Source of the DNA: Phymorhynchus buccinoides
Taxonomy: Eukaryota; Mollusca; Gastropoda; Neogastropoda; Raphitomidae
Assembly: GCA_017654935.2 (NCBI GenBank)
Contig: CM065684.1
Span: 50,455,955-50,519,954 of the forward strand
Direction of reading: 5' to 3'
Length of the DNA stretch: 64,000 nucleotides
In this document: positions 35,096 through 45,678 of the stretch, piece by piece
Position numbering within the stretch: position 1 is the stretch's first letter
Layout of the letters: each line of letters begins with the position of its first letter
The notes under the pieces: model-generated
The model's input: only the letters and a program-made list of their open reading frames with translations
What the model was told of the DNA's origin: nothing
Databases searched by the model: none
Made by a program: the position numbers and the translations under genes

Positions 35096-35355
35096 TTGGC
35101 AGTCCAAACAGAGGTTCTCAAAGCACCCTCTGGCAATGCAGAACGCACACTACAGCACAATTGGCAGTCCAAACAGAGGTTCTCAAAGCACCCTCTGGCA
35201 ATGCAGAACGCACACTACAGCACAATTGGCAGTCCAAACAGAGGTTCTCAAAGCACCCTCTGGCAATGCAGAACGCACACTACAGCACAATTGGCAGTCC
35301 AAACAGAGGTTCTCAAAGCACCCTCTGGCAATGCAGAACGCACACTACAGCACCA
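35096..35355 (+). repeat. 65-bp tandem repeat, 4 copies
   Basis: The unit is ggcagtccaaacagaggttc, tcaaagcaccctctggcaat, gcagaacgcacactacagca plus caatt. The copies are essentially identical, so the array is young. Repeated peptides in three frames are artefacts. Confidence 0.95.
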
Positions 35356-35704
35356 AGACAGAAATTGGAAGCCAGAAGAATGACCGTTCTTTGGTTGAAA
35401 CATCCCCAAGCCACAATGTCATATCTGAAATCATTTGGTAAATACTTTGTGCACAAAAATCCATCTGTGCTGGCCCAATTTATTATATACCATTGATTAT
35501 AGTGTACTTAAAGATATACAGTAGATCTGCATAAATGTTTCGCTAGGCTCAAGACAAAAGCAAAATGCATGACAAATGTGTCAACTTTTTCCTTCCTTGA
35601 AAATGATCTCTGGTTTTGGGTTAAAAGTACTATGACATTTCCCCCTTACTTTTGCGTAATCAGAAAGACGGACATAAAACGAGCCCAGGGAACAGTTGCA
35701 ATGA

Positions 35705-35920
35705 GGCTTTATACTACTCCTTGCCGACACGAAAGGGCGATAATTTTAGGGCCGAAGTGCCCCTGGTGACAAGTCAGGAGCAGATAATTTTCTGTGGCTA
35801 TATATGCTACTAGTTCCTGACAGGCAAGGGCGATAATCTTAAGTAGGTGGCGTTTGCATTTGAGGTCACAAGACAGGGGCAGATGATTTTCGGTATAAAG
35901 CCTCATTATATGACCTCTTT
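35705..35920 (+). repeat. Dispersed family J, single copy
   Basis: aatgaggctttatactactc to ggtataaagcctcatt are inverse ends of about 15 bp. The interior (caagggcgataatcttaag, gacaggggcagatgattttc) matches the inverse of 15780-16085, so J is probably a TIR element. Confidence 0.65.
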
Positions 35921-36049
35921 TTCAAGTTAACAGACAGACATTGTTGTTGTTGTTTAGTCTGTAAGCCAACTCTTATGGACATTAGAAGCGGAAAACAGAA
36001 CTTAAGAGAGGAATTTTACGCATTTCTTTTTTTTGGCAGGATGAACAGT

Positions 36050-36160
36050 GGTACACACACACACACATATCCTGTGCATACCTGCACACACACACACACA
36101 CACAGATGCATACCTGCACACACACACACGCACACAATTCACTCTCTCTCACTCACACAC
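36050..36160 (+). repeat. (CA)n microsatellite
   Basis: CA runs separated by tatcctgtgcatacctg-type spacers. Confidence 0.9.
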
Positions 36161-36299
36161 GCATCCCAAAATGAGACAATTGAACATATCACATCCGCAC
36201 TCATTTTCAAGTCATGTTTTTGAAATCTGAGCATTGACTACAGGAGCAAATCAAAAAATTTCCACTCCCATATGGGCTTGGGTTAAAATCTTAATTAAA

Positions 36300-36445
36300 A
36301 ACTTCTTACATACAATATTTCAACTTGACTTAACCTATCATTACATATTTCTTACATACAATATTTCAACTTGACTTAACCTATCATTACATCAATATTT
36401 CTTACGTACAATATTTCAACTTGACTTACCTATAATTACATCAAT
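36300..36445 (+). repeat. ~50-bp tandem repeat, 3 copies
   Basis: The unit contains ttacatacaatatttcaact and tgacttaacctatcattaca. Confidence 0.9.
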
Positions 36446-36767
36446 ATCTATATTTTTTCTTTTTTAATCTAGCATCTGCATATCTCTCTGTTAGTTGTAC
36501 TGTCCTTTTGTTCCCTCAAGAACATCTAACTGTATTTTGTTCTAGGCATCCAACATAAGGACATTACTTTACCAGGGACCCCCTCCAAAATTGGACACCT
36601 TTATTTATTCATTTTGACATGCGTAGTTTGGGCTGGCAACCCTTGAAATGCACTTCACCCAAACTGGCCACAGGCAACGATAAATGTTGTAAATATGCAA
36701 ACACTTTTTGTCACTGATCACCGTCCCATACCATGGTACGATAGGGGTTCCAAAATGACAAAAGGAC

Positions 36768-37004
36768 TCGATGGCTTGGAGTCAAAACGGACAATCTTTA
36801 GATAGTCCATTGACATATTATTGAACTTATTACGAAAACTAATAACTTGCATAAAAAAAAAGACTGCTGAAATATAAAAAGCAAAATCCCCTATTTATAT
36901 TTCTGCAGTCATTGCTTGATACAAGTTATTAGTTTTTGTAATAAATCCAATAATACGTCAATGGACTATCTAAAGATAGTCCGTTTTGATTCCAATCCAT
37001 CAAG
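36768..37004. mobile_element. Fold-back MITE family K, intact copy
   Basis: cgatggcttggagtcaaaac and gttttgattccaatccatc are inverse, and the arms continue through ctttagatagtccattgac. It is the uninterrupted form of 10123-10919. Confidence 0.85.
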
Positions 37005-37200
37005 GTTTTCCTCATATAATATCATCCACTTATCTACAAAATGCACAAGTTTCCAAAGATAATACAAAGACAAACCACACACAGGGTGGTCAGCCAACAT
37101 ATAATTTATACCTGCATACAACAGCCAGGAGTTGAACACCCCCCCCCCCACTGAATTCACAGACCGGGAAAAAATGCTCAGCTTCAGGTTCAACAAAACT

Positions 37201-37534
37201 CCCCGTGGGGATACCGGGTGGGGGGGGGGGGGGGGGGGGGTCTTTCGTAAAAATAGTTCCCCCCAACTTCTGTGCTTGAAACGTCCCCTAATCTGCCACT
37301 CTCTTTGACTCTGCCTTTCCCTTTGCATTGTCATCTACTGGTACTATCCTTCGGACTTACTGGCCCATTCTCCCGCCTTTTTTCCAAAATGTCCTCCAAA
37401 TAATTCTTCTCCTTTGAGCTCCTCCGAAATCGGAATGTGATGGCTGTACGCAGCGGGGAGACCAGTGAAAACTGAAAAACGGACACATACGTACCTTACC
37501 CATTATGGCCAGGGAACACAGAAGAAGAAGAAGA
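37201..37534 (+). mobile_element. SINE family A with poly-G, 12-bp TSD
   Basis: The duplication ttcaacaaaact is exact at 37189-37200 and 37535-37546. A G run of about 21 sits at 37220-37240 in the segment that is (GT)n in the copy at 34177. Confidence 0.93.
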
Positions 37535-38094
37535 TTCAACAAAACTGAGCAGCGTGGATGGTAAAAATCACACTGTTGAGGGAAGCTTTCCACAGTGAAA
37601 TGACTGCTGATGCTGATCACAAAATGCTGAGGCTGTCAGTGGAGAGGGACACACTGCTAATAAAAGAATCTCCCACCACAAAAATCCAATCACTTTGTCA
37701 CGCAATGCACTAGTAGGGAAGTTTTATGTTGATAATGCTGGATTTGGATTGTCCATACAAAGCACTTGCTGAGAAAGGAGAGTCCATGTCACACAAGCCA
37801 CCTGAACACTCTTGCTTTAATAAGACACTTGGCTTAGTGCAAGTCCTCTAGCAGGCAAGTGCGTGGACGAGAGATGACAATAAACGAGTCATCGAAGCTG
37901 AACTTGGGTCACCAAAGCTGAATTTGTTCAACCTGGGACAGCGAGAGCTACATGATTGTGACAGGCAAATGCCCCAGCTCACCACAGTGCCATGCAGTCA
38001 TGGTTATGTTCACAGGGACTGTGTCGATCACTATCAGCTGCTGCTATGCCATGTCACCCCAGGATCTGCATGTCGCCTTCAATCCATCGCTCAG

Positions 38095-38545
38095 GCGTTG
38101 TGTGCGTTTGACAAGAATGGGCTGAAGCCAGTGACTATGCCTGTGCAAGAGCCAGAACTTGATCCTGTGCATCCATGCATGTGTGCGTTTCAGTTTTGAC
38201 AGGAATGGGTTGAAGTCAGTGACCACGCTTGTGCAAGAGCCAGAACTTGATCCTGTGCATCCATGTATGTGTGCGTTTAACAGGAATAGGCTGAAGTCAG
38301 TGACCACGCCTGTGCAAGAGCCAGAACTTGATCCTGTGCATCCATGTATGTGTGCGTTTAACAGGAATAGGCTGAAGTCAGTGACCACACCTGTGCAAGA
38401 GCCAGAACTTGATCCTGTGCATCCATGTATGTGTGCGTTTAGCAGGAATAGGCTGAAGTCAGTGACCACGCCTGTGCAAGAGCCAGAACTTGATCCTGTG
38501 CATCCATGTATGTGTGCGTTTAACAGGAATAGGCTGAAGTGAATC
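38095..38545 (-). repeat. 81-bp minisatellite in the PALS1 3' UTR
   Basis: About five copies of a unit with aggctgaagtcagtgaccac, gcctgtgcaagagccagaac and ttgatcctgtgcatccatgt; period 88 then 81 bp. It lies ~200-640 bp past the PALS1 stop. Because 81 is 27 codons it leaves long frames on both strands (38044-38973 -, 38159-38542 +) that are not genes. Confidence 0.93.
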
Positions 38546-38738
38546 AGCAAGCCATTGTGAGAGGGAACTGGCTCCTGTAGTTCAGTATGAGTGCTACAGG
38601 AACATTCACAGGGGGACGACAACTTGCTCCTGTTCTTTTTAGTGTGAAAGGAACAAACTGGAGAAAGCAAACCCAGCTGTGCCTCAGCGAGCGTGTGACT
38701 GAGGCAAAGTGACGGGGGGGTGTGTGTGTGGAGGCTGG

Positions 38739-38924
38739 TCACATGTAGTTGTTGAGCCAGGTGATGGGCACCCACTGGGGCTCCCTCTCGATGCGGTTGA
38801 TCTCCCCCAGGAGCTCGTCGTAGGAGCGGTTGAGGTCCATGTTCACCAGGATGTAGTCGAAGTAGTGGCTGAATGCCTCCTCCATCTCCCGACCCCGCTC
38901 TATCATCTCCTTCAGATGCTCGTC
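38739..38924 (-). CDS. PALS1: PALS1/MPP5 terminal exon with stop
   Basis: The acceptor is gttttttcag. It encodes DEHLKEMIERGREMEEAFSH, then YFDYILVNMDLNRSYDELLG, EINRIEREPQWVPITWLNNYM and TGA. 'REME..-.HYFD-ILVN.DL..-Y.EL' followed by 'EPQWVP-TWL' is the conserved MAGUK p55-family C-terminus. The extra NNYM after TWL slightly lengthens the usual end. This closes the nine-exon chain with no frame break, so PALS1 is convergent to the START gene. Confidence 0.96.
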   Translation of the reverse strand, partial: DEHLKEMIERGREMEEAFSHYFDYILVNMDLNRSYDELLGEINRIEREPQWVPITWLNNYM

Positions 38925-38959
38925 CTGAAAAAACACAAACATTGGCAGATGTGCGCACA

Positions 38960-39035
38960 CAGAAGCACAACAAAGTATATTATTTGCTTATTCAATGTTC
39001 CATCAGGAAATAAAATTTTGACTTGACTTGACAAC
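38960..39035 (+). mobile_element. Retroelement 3' tail (TTGAC repeat)
   Basis: ggaaataaaattttgacttg followed by acttgac is the inverse of the tail at 15589-15650. It lies in the PALS1 last intron. Confidence 0.55.
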
Positions 39036-39619
39036 AATAATGACTAAAACTGTGGTGTGTATTACACAATGACCGTTCTACTGTCTGATTATCATGACTA
39101 CTTTCTTTCTTTCTAAGGAACTCTATGCAAGTTCAGCCACCAGCACACAGACAGCGAGAGAGAGACAGACAAAAAGATGTACTGACAGAAAATTCATTTT
39201 TAATGATTAAAAAAGCCCCAAAAGATAAACATTCCACTAAACTAGATACAACTTCAACTTCTTTTCCGTCTCCATCGCTTAAAACACAGTTTCTGCTGCC
39301 TGTTATTCAACAATACAACCATTTACTACTTCTTCTTTGTTCCTAGCCACGCTAGGCCTATATATGTACAGAAGAAACCAGCAAATTCAAAAAAAGGTAC
39401 CACCCAAAATGGGATCATTCACAATATTCTTCTTTTTATTTGTCGCAGATTTATTTTTCTTACTGCAAAACTTTTTTTTTTTTAATCTCAAAATAAACTT
39501 TCTGTCCTTTCAATGTTGACAAACCAGATTTCCACTGTTTGGTTGTTGAATCTTGAGGTCAACCTCTAAATGTTAGTCTAAACCAGTGTATGAATGTATC
39601 CACTTGTATTGTCATACAT

Positions 39620-39772
39620 ATCATATTTTTCTAACTACAAGGCGCACCCGCCAAATTGTACACAAAATTCAGATTTTCTTACTATATTATTACTACTGTT
39701 AGTCACATTATAAGGCGCAGGGGTGTCAGTCTGAGAAAAGTGTCTTGCCTTACAGTCCAAAAAACATAGTAC
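39620..39772 (+). mobile_element. MITE 'ACTATAAGGCGC', uninterrupted copy
   Basis: tcatatttttctaactacaa and cagtccaaaaaacatagta are its inverted ends. At ~150 bp it shows the size of the family without insertions. Confidence 0.85.
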
Positions 39773-39781
39773 AAGCTGAGA

Positions 39782-39783
39782 CA

Positions 39784-39844
<61 letters not shown>

Positions 39845-39845
39845 G
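39782..39845 (+). repeat. (CT)n(CA)n microsatellite
   Basis: A CT run followed by a CA run in the PALS1 last intron, 65 bp past the donor at 39909. Confidence 0.9.
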
Positions 39846-39909
39846 ATGGCCAAGAAGAGAGGAGATAGAAGGTAGTGGGATGGCCTCTACTAAAGCCATT
39901 GTGCCTTAC

Positions 39910-40023
39910 GGTGGGGCGTGGTTTTCCCAGGGCCATCTGCAGCTGCCTCAGCTTCTCCATGTTGGGGGGGCTGATGAAGATGATGTAGGGCTTCAGGCCC
40001 GTGTCACGCACCGTCTTCAGCGA
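39910..40023 (-). CDS. PALS1: PALS1/MPP5 exon: GUK, 38 codons
   Basis: The acceptor is attgtttcag and the donor is acc|gtaagg. It encodes [20 protein letters not shown] and then [18 protein letters not shown]. 'LK-R...[10 protein letters not shown]....LR' is the MAGUK GUK helix/strand pair, nearest to PALS1. Phase 0 at both ends. A MITE copy (39620-39772) and a CT repeat lie in the following intron. Confidence 0.94.
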
Positions 40024-40130
40024 CTGAAACAATACCCAACACCATCACAGCACACATAACAAAGGCCGCTAAACCTTTCAAAACATGACACAAACAATAG
40101 AATAACGCATAAGAACCTGATGGTCTTTAA

Positions 40131-40364
40131 CCCTTTCACCGCCACCCATTTTTTAGCCCAAAAATACCATTCTTAACTGTGTACAGAAAAAAAAGTCTGC
40201 AATATTGGGAATTCCTCTGCAACATGTATAACTTTAGGCCTATCCTTACCTTCCAAAATTAAGAAAATAGGGTCTCTGGATAACAGGCCCTGATTTGATG
40301 CTTTTAAGTGACATGGGTGTTAAAATCATTGTGGTGCTAAAATGCAACGTTGGCGGTGAAAGGG
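40131..40364 (+). mobile_element. TTAA MITE family H, copy 1
   Basis: It is flanked by TTAA on both sides (40127-40130, 40365-40368). Tips ccctttcaccgcca and tggcggtgaaaggg are exact inverses. The interior is the reverse complement of 61007-61245. This pattern is typical of piggyBac-type non-autonomous elements. Confidence 0.9.
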
Positions 40365-40504
40365 TTAATGAGTAAATTCTCTTCCAAAAGCCAGCCAACA
40401 CCAGCTAAAGGCAACCCAGATCACAGCTATCGTGTTAAAGCTTGGAGAAAGAACTTTAGAGCCATGAGTGATTACAAAAATGATAATATACACAGATTTT
40501 TTTG

Positions 40505-40795
40505 GATTTTTTTTTCTGTCCCATCTTCTGGGCCGTACAGTGGCGTTGCTCCCATGCTGCTCATTCCGAATCCCAATTCGCAGCCACACCTCCGCATGTT
40601 CAGGTCGCAGAATCCGACACCAGCAGTCCAAGAGGAACGAATCTATGTTAGGCTGTCAGGAGGCAACCAACCGAGGAGACACTGCACTGCTGCTGAGTCA
40701 CTTCGGTGGAGTTCAGTGGAGCCTGTTCAGGACACCACCTACTAAGCCCCCTACTGACGACACTATTCTCTTAGTCGCGGAGCCAGCGTGAGTGA
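40505..40795 (-). mobile_element. SINE family C, copy 2
   Basis: On the - strand, ctcggttggttgcctcctga, gcctaacatagattcg and cagaagatgggacag followed by A9. The head differs from 27130-27475. Confidence 0.82.
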
Positions 40796-41196
40796 GGTCC
40801 TCCTCCGAGGGCGTCACCACGACCATCCACCGACAGCTCCCCAGAACACACTGATCCCCATGACTTTGACCCGAACGCACCAAGGCATAGACTGGGTCGG
40901 AAACCGAAACTGAGGTCACCATGAGAGCAGGGCTCGCAAAGCCACATAATTTGAGACATTTAAAAAATAAATTTTAATTAATGATTGATGGAAATGAGGC
41001 GGATGACTATGATGATGATGATGATGATGATGCTATGGAGTTTCGTATCGGTCTGAGACTGCATGACAGGGCTGTATTCTACTCTTCCTTTCATAATGAT
41101 ATCCCGGCGCTAACCAGGCCCGAGAACTACAGACACCTGCAGTGTTGCACCCATGGGACAGGAGAAAAGGGAAGTGTTGTGTGGCATGTAACTGAC

Positions 41197-41399
41197 CTCG
41201 GGCCCCAGGTTGAGGATGCAGATGCGCCCCTGGTTGATGACATGGGTCACGGCCTCCACACTGGTGCCGTACAGGTTGCCCTGGAACTCCCCGTACTCTA
41301 TCAGCTTGCCGCTCACCATGTCCGCCTCAAAGGAGGACCGCGAAACGAAGTAGTAGTCCTCCCCGTGACGCTCCCCGCCCTGAGGGGGACGGCTCGTGT
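41197..41399 (-). CDS. PALS1: PALS1/MPP5 exon: GUK core
   Basis: The acceptor is cctccccag and the donor is gag|gtcagt. It encodes TSRPPQGGERHGEDYYFVSR, then SSFEADMVSGKLIEYGEFQG, NLYGTSVEAVTHVINQG and RICILNLGPE. 'HT-R..R.GE.DYYFVSR..FE', 'G-LIE-GE-..NLYGTS' and 'V...INQGRICIL' are GMP-binding-lobe and core motifs of GUK domains. The exon ends in phase 0. A TA-type MITE starts only 15 bp upstream of its 5' edge. Confidence 0.96.
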
Positions 41400-41414
41400 C
41401 TGGGGAGGGGAATA

Positions 41415-41976
41415 CAGACAAACCTCTATTTTAAGACTTCCAAAATGTCCGGAAAAATCGGTCGTAAATTGGAGGGGTCGTATGACGGAGGTTTTCACTG
41501 GCTACCATAGAAAGAAAAAGTTCAGCACAGTTCATACTCTCTTCTTCATGCACACATACAATGACATATTCAAACTGGATTTGGGTCTTTCCAACTCCAT
41601 AGGATTGTGCAATCGATATTACAGTTTCACTTCGCCGACTTCTTTTAATCACCTCCACTCTCGTCCAAAGTCAGTGGTTTTCTTTTTCAAAGTCAGTGGT
41701 TTTCGTGCTTTTCCTACGCTCTCCGCCATCTTTTCTACAACAAGGGAAGTGACTCCGCTTTCAGGCCCTTGACCGTGGTTGTTTCCCTTTGCTCGAAGTC
41801 TATGCAGACGACAGCAACGGTCGTAAAAACCAACAAAATGGCGGTCGTAAGTCGCGTTTTAGAGGAAGTCGTTTAAGAGAGGTAGTTTACATAGTAAAAT
41901 GTATCTGTGCCAACAAATCCGGTCTCAAATGAGAGGTGGTCGCTTAACAGAGGGTCGTAAAATAGGGGTTTGTCTG
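41415..41976 (+). mobile_element. TA MITE family M, copy 2, next to a splice acceptor
   Basis: cagacaaacctctatttta and taaaataggggtttgtctg are its inverted ends; TA flanks at 41413-41414 and 41977-41978. It ends 15 bp from the 5' edge of the PALS1 exon 41197-41399, so on the transcript its terminus lies just before ttcccctccccag. Confidence 0.93.
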
Positions 41977-42234
41977 TAGCACCAAAGAAGCTTAGCTTAC
42001 GCAAAGGCAGGGCACTTGGCTCCCGGCTTGAAGCTACATTTCACGGGCATCCTTCCTACCACTCACTCTTCAGCACACCGTCCCAGGGGGCAGTGGCAGG
42101 TTTAACATCTGGCTTCACTCACACTGTTAGTGTGAAGGATGTTAAACTGAAGAACACACGATTAGTGTGAGTGGTGTAAGCGGTCATGCTGTGATCCGTC
42201 TTTGAGTAAACTAAATGTCTTTGATAACAGTCTG

Positions 42235-42520
42235 TTCAAAATGTCATTGTACACAGATCAGGGGCAGATCTATATAGGATCTAAGTGGGAATAGCAACAG
42301 TCTGTTCTGTAAGTGAAGAGGTAGTCTGTTCAAAATGTCATTGTACACAGATCAGGGGCAGGTCTATATAGGATCTAAGTGGGAATAGCAACAGTCTGTT
42401 CTGTAAGCGAAGAGGTAGTCTGTTCAAAATGTCATTGTACACAGATCAGGGGCAGGTCTATATAGGATCTAAGTGGGAATAGCAACAGTCTGTTCTGTAA
42501 GTGAAGAGGTGGCAGTTCTA
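42235..42520 (-). repeat. 94-bp tandem repeat, 3 copies
   Basis: The unit has gttcaaaatgtcattgtaca, cagatcaggggcaggtctat and aacagtctgttctgtaagtg. Intronic in PALS1. Confidence 0.95.
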
Positions 42521-43325
42521 TACACACCAAGCTAGGTTATAGATGAATGCATCAACAGTCTGTTCTGTAAGTGAAGAGGTGGCAGTTCTATACACACCAA
42601 GCTAGGTTATAGATGAATGCATCAACAGTCTGTTCTGTCAGTGAAAGATTAGGTGGCAGTTATATACACACCAAGCTAGGTTATAGATGAATGCATCAAC
42701 AGTCTGTTCTGTCAGTGAAAGATTAGGTGGCAGTTCTATGCACACCAAGCTAGGTTATAGATGAATGCATCAACAGTCTGTTCTGTCAGTGAAAGATTAC
42801 AGGCGGTCCTATACACACCAAGCTAGGTTATAGATGAATGCATCAACAGTCTGTTCTGTCAGTGAAAGATTACAGGCGGTCCTATACACACCAAGCTAGG
42901 TTATAGATGAATGCATCAACAGTCTGTTCTGTCAGTGAAAGATTACAGGCGGTCCTATACACACCAAGCTAGGTTATAGATGAATGCATCAACAGTCTGT
43001 TCTGTCAGTGAAAGATTACAGGCGGTCCTATACACACCAAGCTAGGTTATAGATGAATGCATCAACAGTCTGTTCTGTCAGTGAAAGATTACAGGCGGTC
43101 CTATACACACCAAGCTAGGTTATAGATGAATGCATCAACAGTCTGTTCTGTCAGTGAAAGATTACAGGCGGTCCTATACACACCAAGCTAGGTTATAGAT
43201 GAATGCATCAACAGTCTGTTCTGTCAGTGAAAGATTACAGGCGGTCCTATACACACCAAGCTAGGTTATAGATGAATGCATCAACAGTCTGTTCTGTCAG
43301 TGAAAGATTACAGGCGGTCCTATTC
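42490..43325 (-). repeat. 73-bp tandem repeat, ~11 copies
   Basis: The unit has caacagtctgttctgtcagt, gaaagattacaggcggtcct and acaccaagctaggttataga. It shares aacagtctgttctgt.agtga with the adjacent 94-bp array, so the two probably arose from one another. Copies graduate from aggtggcagtt to acaggcggtcc types. Confidence 0.95.
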
Positions 43326-43354
43326 ATAATGTACACAGTGGTACTGAGCTGAGT

Positions 43355-43618
43355 CAAAGATTCTAAAAGGGTAAGATGGACTACTTAAGAGTTACAGCGA
43401 ACCGTGCTGACAGAGTTATCGTTAGTGGGGTAGTTAATTATACACCATTCACAGCGGCGGCTATCCAAAAACTCAGACTGGAATTTGAACGGAGAATTCA
43501 ACTGGCCTATCGACATGTAAATGTGTCACGTTTAAAAGGGACATAACCAGTGTTTCTGTCCTCACTACTCATATAGGGAAAAGAGACCGGATGCTTGTCT
43601 TCCCCTATACAGTCTTTG
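43355..43618 (-). mobile_element. MITE family P with 7-bp TSD, copy 2
   Basis: caaagattctaaaagggtaa and cttcccctatacagtctttg are the ends; the exact duplication gctgagt flanks it (43348-43354, 43619-43625). Inverse of 22397-22658. Confidence 0.92.
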
Positions 43619-43899
43619 GCTGAGTAGCATGGAATGGGGTTTAGATGTTTAAATATTTTCAATGTTAAATGTTTCAAACTATCATGAAATCATACACAAA
43701 GGCACACAAGTAACACATGCAATCGCACACACATGTACACACATAAAAACATACACACACAGGCAACGCGAATGTGCGCACACACGCAGGTTATTATTCA
43801 TTTTATAAAAAAATACCCCCCAATATTTTTCCACTACAAGAAAAACCTTTAGAACAAAATTCTCAGTACTGAAGCTCTGGCACAAAATGTATTATCAGG

Positions 43900-44135
43900 T
43901 AGTTTATAGTCACAGAGGCGTCTCTGTGAAATTCGGGTCAGTCCCACCTGGAGAGCGCATTGCAGCCAAAGGCGTGCCACCCAATTTTTTGCATGCGATT
44001 TTTACGTGACTGATAAGGAAAGTGGGGGGGTAAATTTTAACCAAATGACAACTTTTTCGTTGCCACTGCGTTTAACGTGTGCTAAGTGCATGGGCACACG
44101 GGACCTCGGTTTATCGTCTCATCCGAAAAACTCAG
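43900..44135 (-). mobile_element. SINE family B, head missing
   Basis: The body and 3' end (gtcccgtgtgcccatgcact, gccactgcgtttaacgtgtg inverse, gcctctgtgactataaacta) match 16150-16410. The tRNA-like head is absent. Confidence 0.82.
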
Positions 44136-44888
44136 CATGTGCAGAGCACTTACAGACCTGTTTACTCCCTACACAAGTCTTGGGTAGTCTGGATAGCTGA
44201 AATGAGTAGTTTGGGCTCAAAATGTGTAGTTTTATTCATTAACTGCAGAATCGAAATCCGCCCAATTTTTTTTCTTCCCTGGTGGCCGATGACGCCGATT
44301 GCGCCCGCTGAACGCCAGGTCTAGTACGTTCACTTTCACTTTTGCCCTACCCACAATGCAATATACTAAGTTAGTGCTTCCTTTACCTCAGTCTCGCTGG
44401 TCCGTTTTTGCCTTTTACAGCAAGGGAAAGCACCCACTAGTCTTTTTGAACGGATTTTTCGAAGTGACCCCAAATGTTTTTCTTCTTTCCACGTGACGTG
44501 CGCAGTATTGACTCGGCGCGATGTTCGGAGCGCCATTACGGATTTTTTCTTCTAATTCATGGTTTGTTGTGTGACATTGTGTTAGCTTTCGAATGAAAAT
44601 ATCATCATTGCTATTCAATATGCATCTTTCAGAAATTAAATGTGAGTTCGACTTTATTCTGGGTGATTTTTTAGATAAAAGATTTGGTGTGACGTTCGGA
44701 GTTACTTCCCATCACTCGGAACTCAGGATCGATTCTTGGTTCGATTGATCGGGAGACATAGAGTTAAACCATCAATGTTCACTGAAACTGAGTAATTAGA
44801 GCATTATTTTCAATTTTGAAGAGTAGTAGTGGTCCAAATTGAGTAGAATACTACTGGAAAAGAGCAGAGTAAACAGGTCTGCACTTAC

Positions 44889-45050
44889 GAGGCACAGCGG
44901 CAGCAAAGCGGTCAAAGTCGGACTCCATGATTCGTTCCCGCAGCTCCTGTCGCCCAATGTCTGCAGGGCTCACCAACACTACGGGCCGCTTCCGGTTAGG
45001 CTGCGGGTAATAGCGGGTCACTTCCTCGTACGTCAAAATCTCCTCAGCTT
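44889..45050 (-). CDS. PALS1: PALS1/MPP5 exon: start of GUK domain
   Basis: The acceptor is gttgacag and the donor is c|gtaagt. It encodes AEEILTYEEVTRYYPQPN, then RKRPVVLVSPADIGRQELRE and RIMESDFDRFAAAVP. 'EILTYEEV' is the E-F strand of the split SH3 fold. 'RPVVLV.P..-GR.-L' is the degenerate P-loop: the Gly-Lys-Ser/Thr of active guanylate kinases is absent, as known for this family, so the domain should be a protein-binding pseudokinase. Phase 1 joins ac at 41399 to form His (AVPHTSR). Confidence 0.95.
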
Positions 45051-45678
45051 CTGTCAACATGAAAATATTGGACTAAAGTAGCCTGCATGAACAGATCTTT
45101 TGCAATTTAATTCAAATGAGTACCACAAGCAACAGATTTTTTTTTTTACGAATCAAAAACATCGAAACCTGCTGATCTCTAACAACAACAAAAATGCGGA
45201 AATCTGGTTTCCATTTGAAGAACAAACAAATTTAATGAAAGACAGACAGGCTTTACTTCGCATGTCATAATTAATACAACTGCTCAGGTTTATGGATAGA
45301 AAAAGAATGAAAAAAAAATTTAGATTAAAAAAAAAAAAATCAATAACAAGCACATCAGAAATTCTGTTCTGGTCCAAAAGGTAAGACTTTTAATTTATAA
45401 GAACAGAAGAACAGAATTTATAAGAACAGGAGTGAGTCAAGTTCTACCGGACACATTCATATCCACCATTACTGCTTCCTTACCACTGATACAAAAACAT
45501 ATAAAAATCACCAAATACTTTTCCCCATCTCTGTGTACACAAATCTGTTTGTTTTGTTTCGTCTCCAACCTCATGCAAACTGCCACTTTTATTAAGTTAC
45601 TTACACCATGTGGGAAATAAACAGAAAACATAATACCATGGGTGCCACTCCCCAAAATGAAAAAAATGAAAGTCGGTT

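Noticed and set aside
37924..38199. Frame with CSHGYVHRDCVDHY resembling a zinc-finger spacing
   Set aside because: The Cys/His pattern is incomplete for RING or other finger classes, runs into the 81-bp repeat, and is antisense to PALS1.
38044..38973. 309-codon minus-strand frame and overlapping plus-strand frames
   Set aside because: Produced by the 81-bp repeat in the PALS1 3' UTR; the GUK exon is read in another frame.
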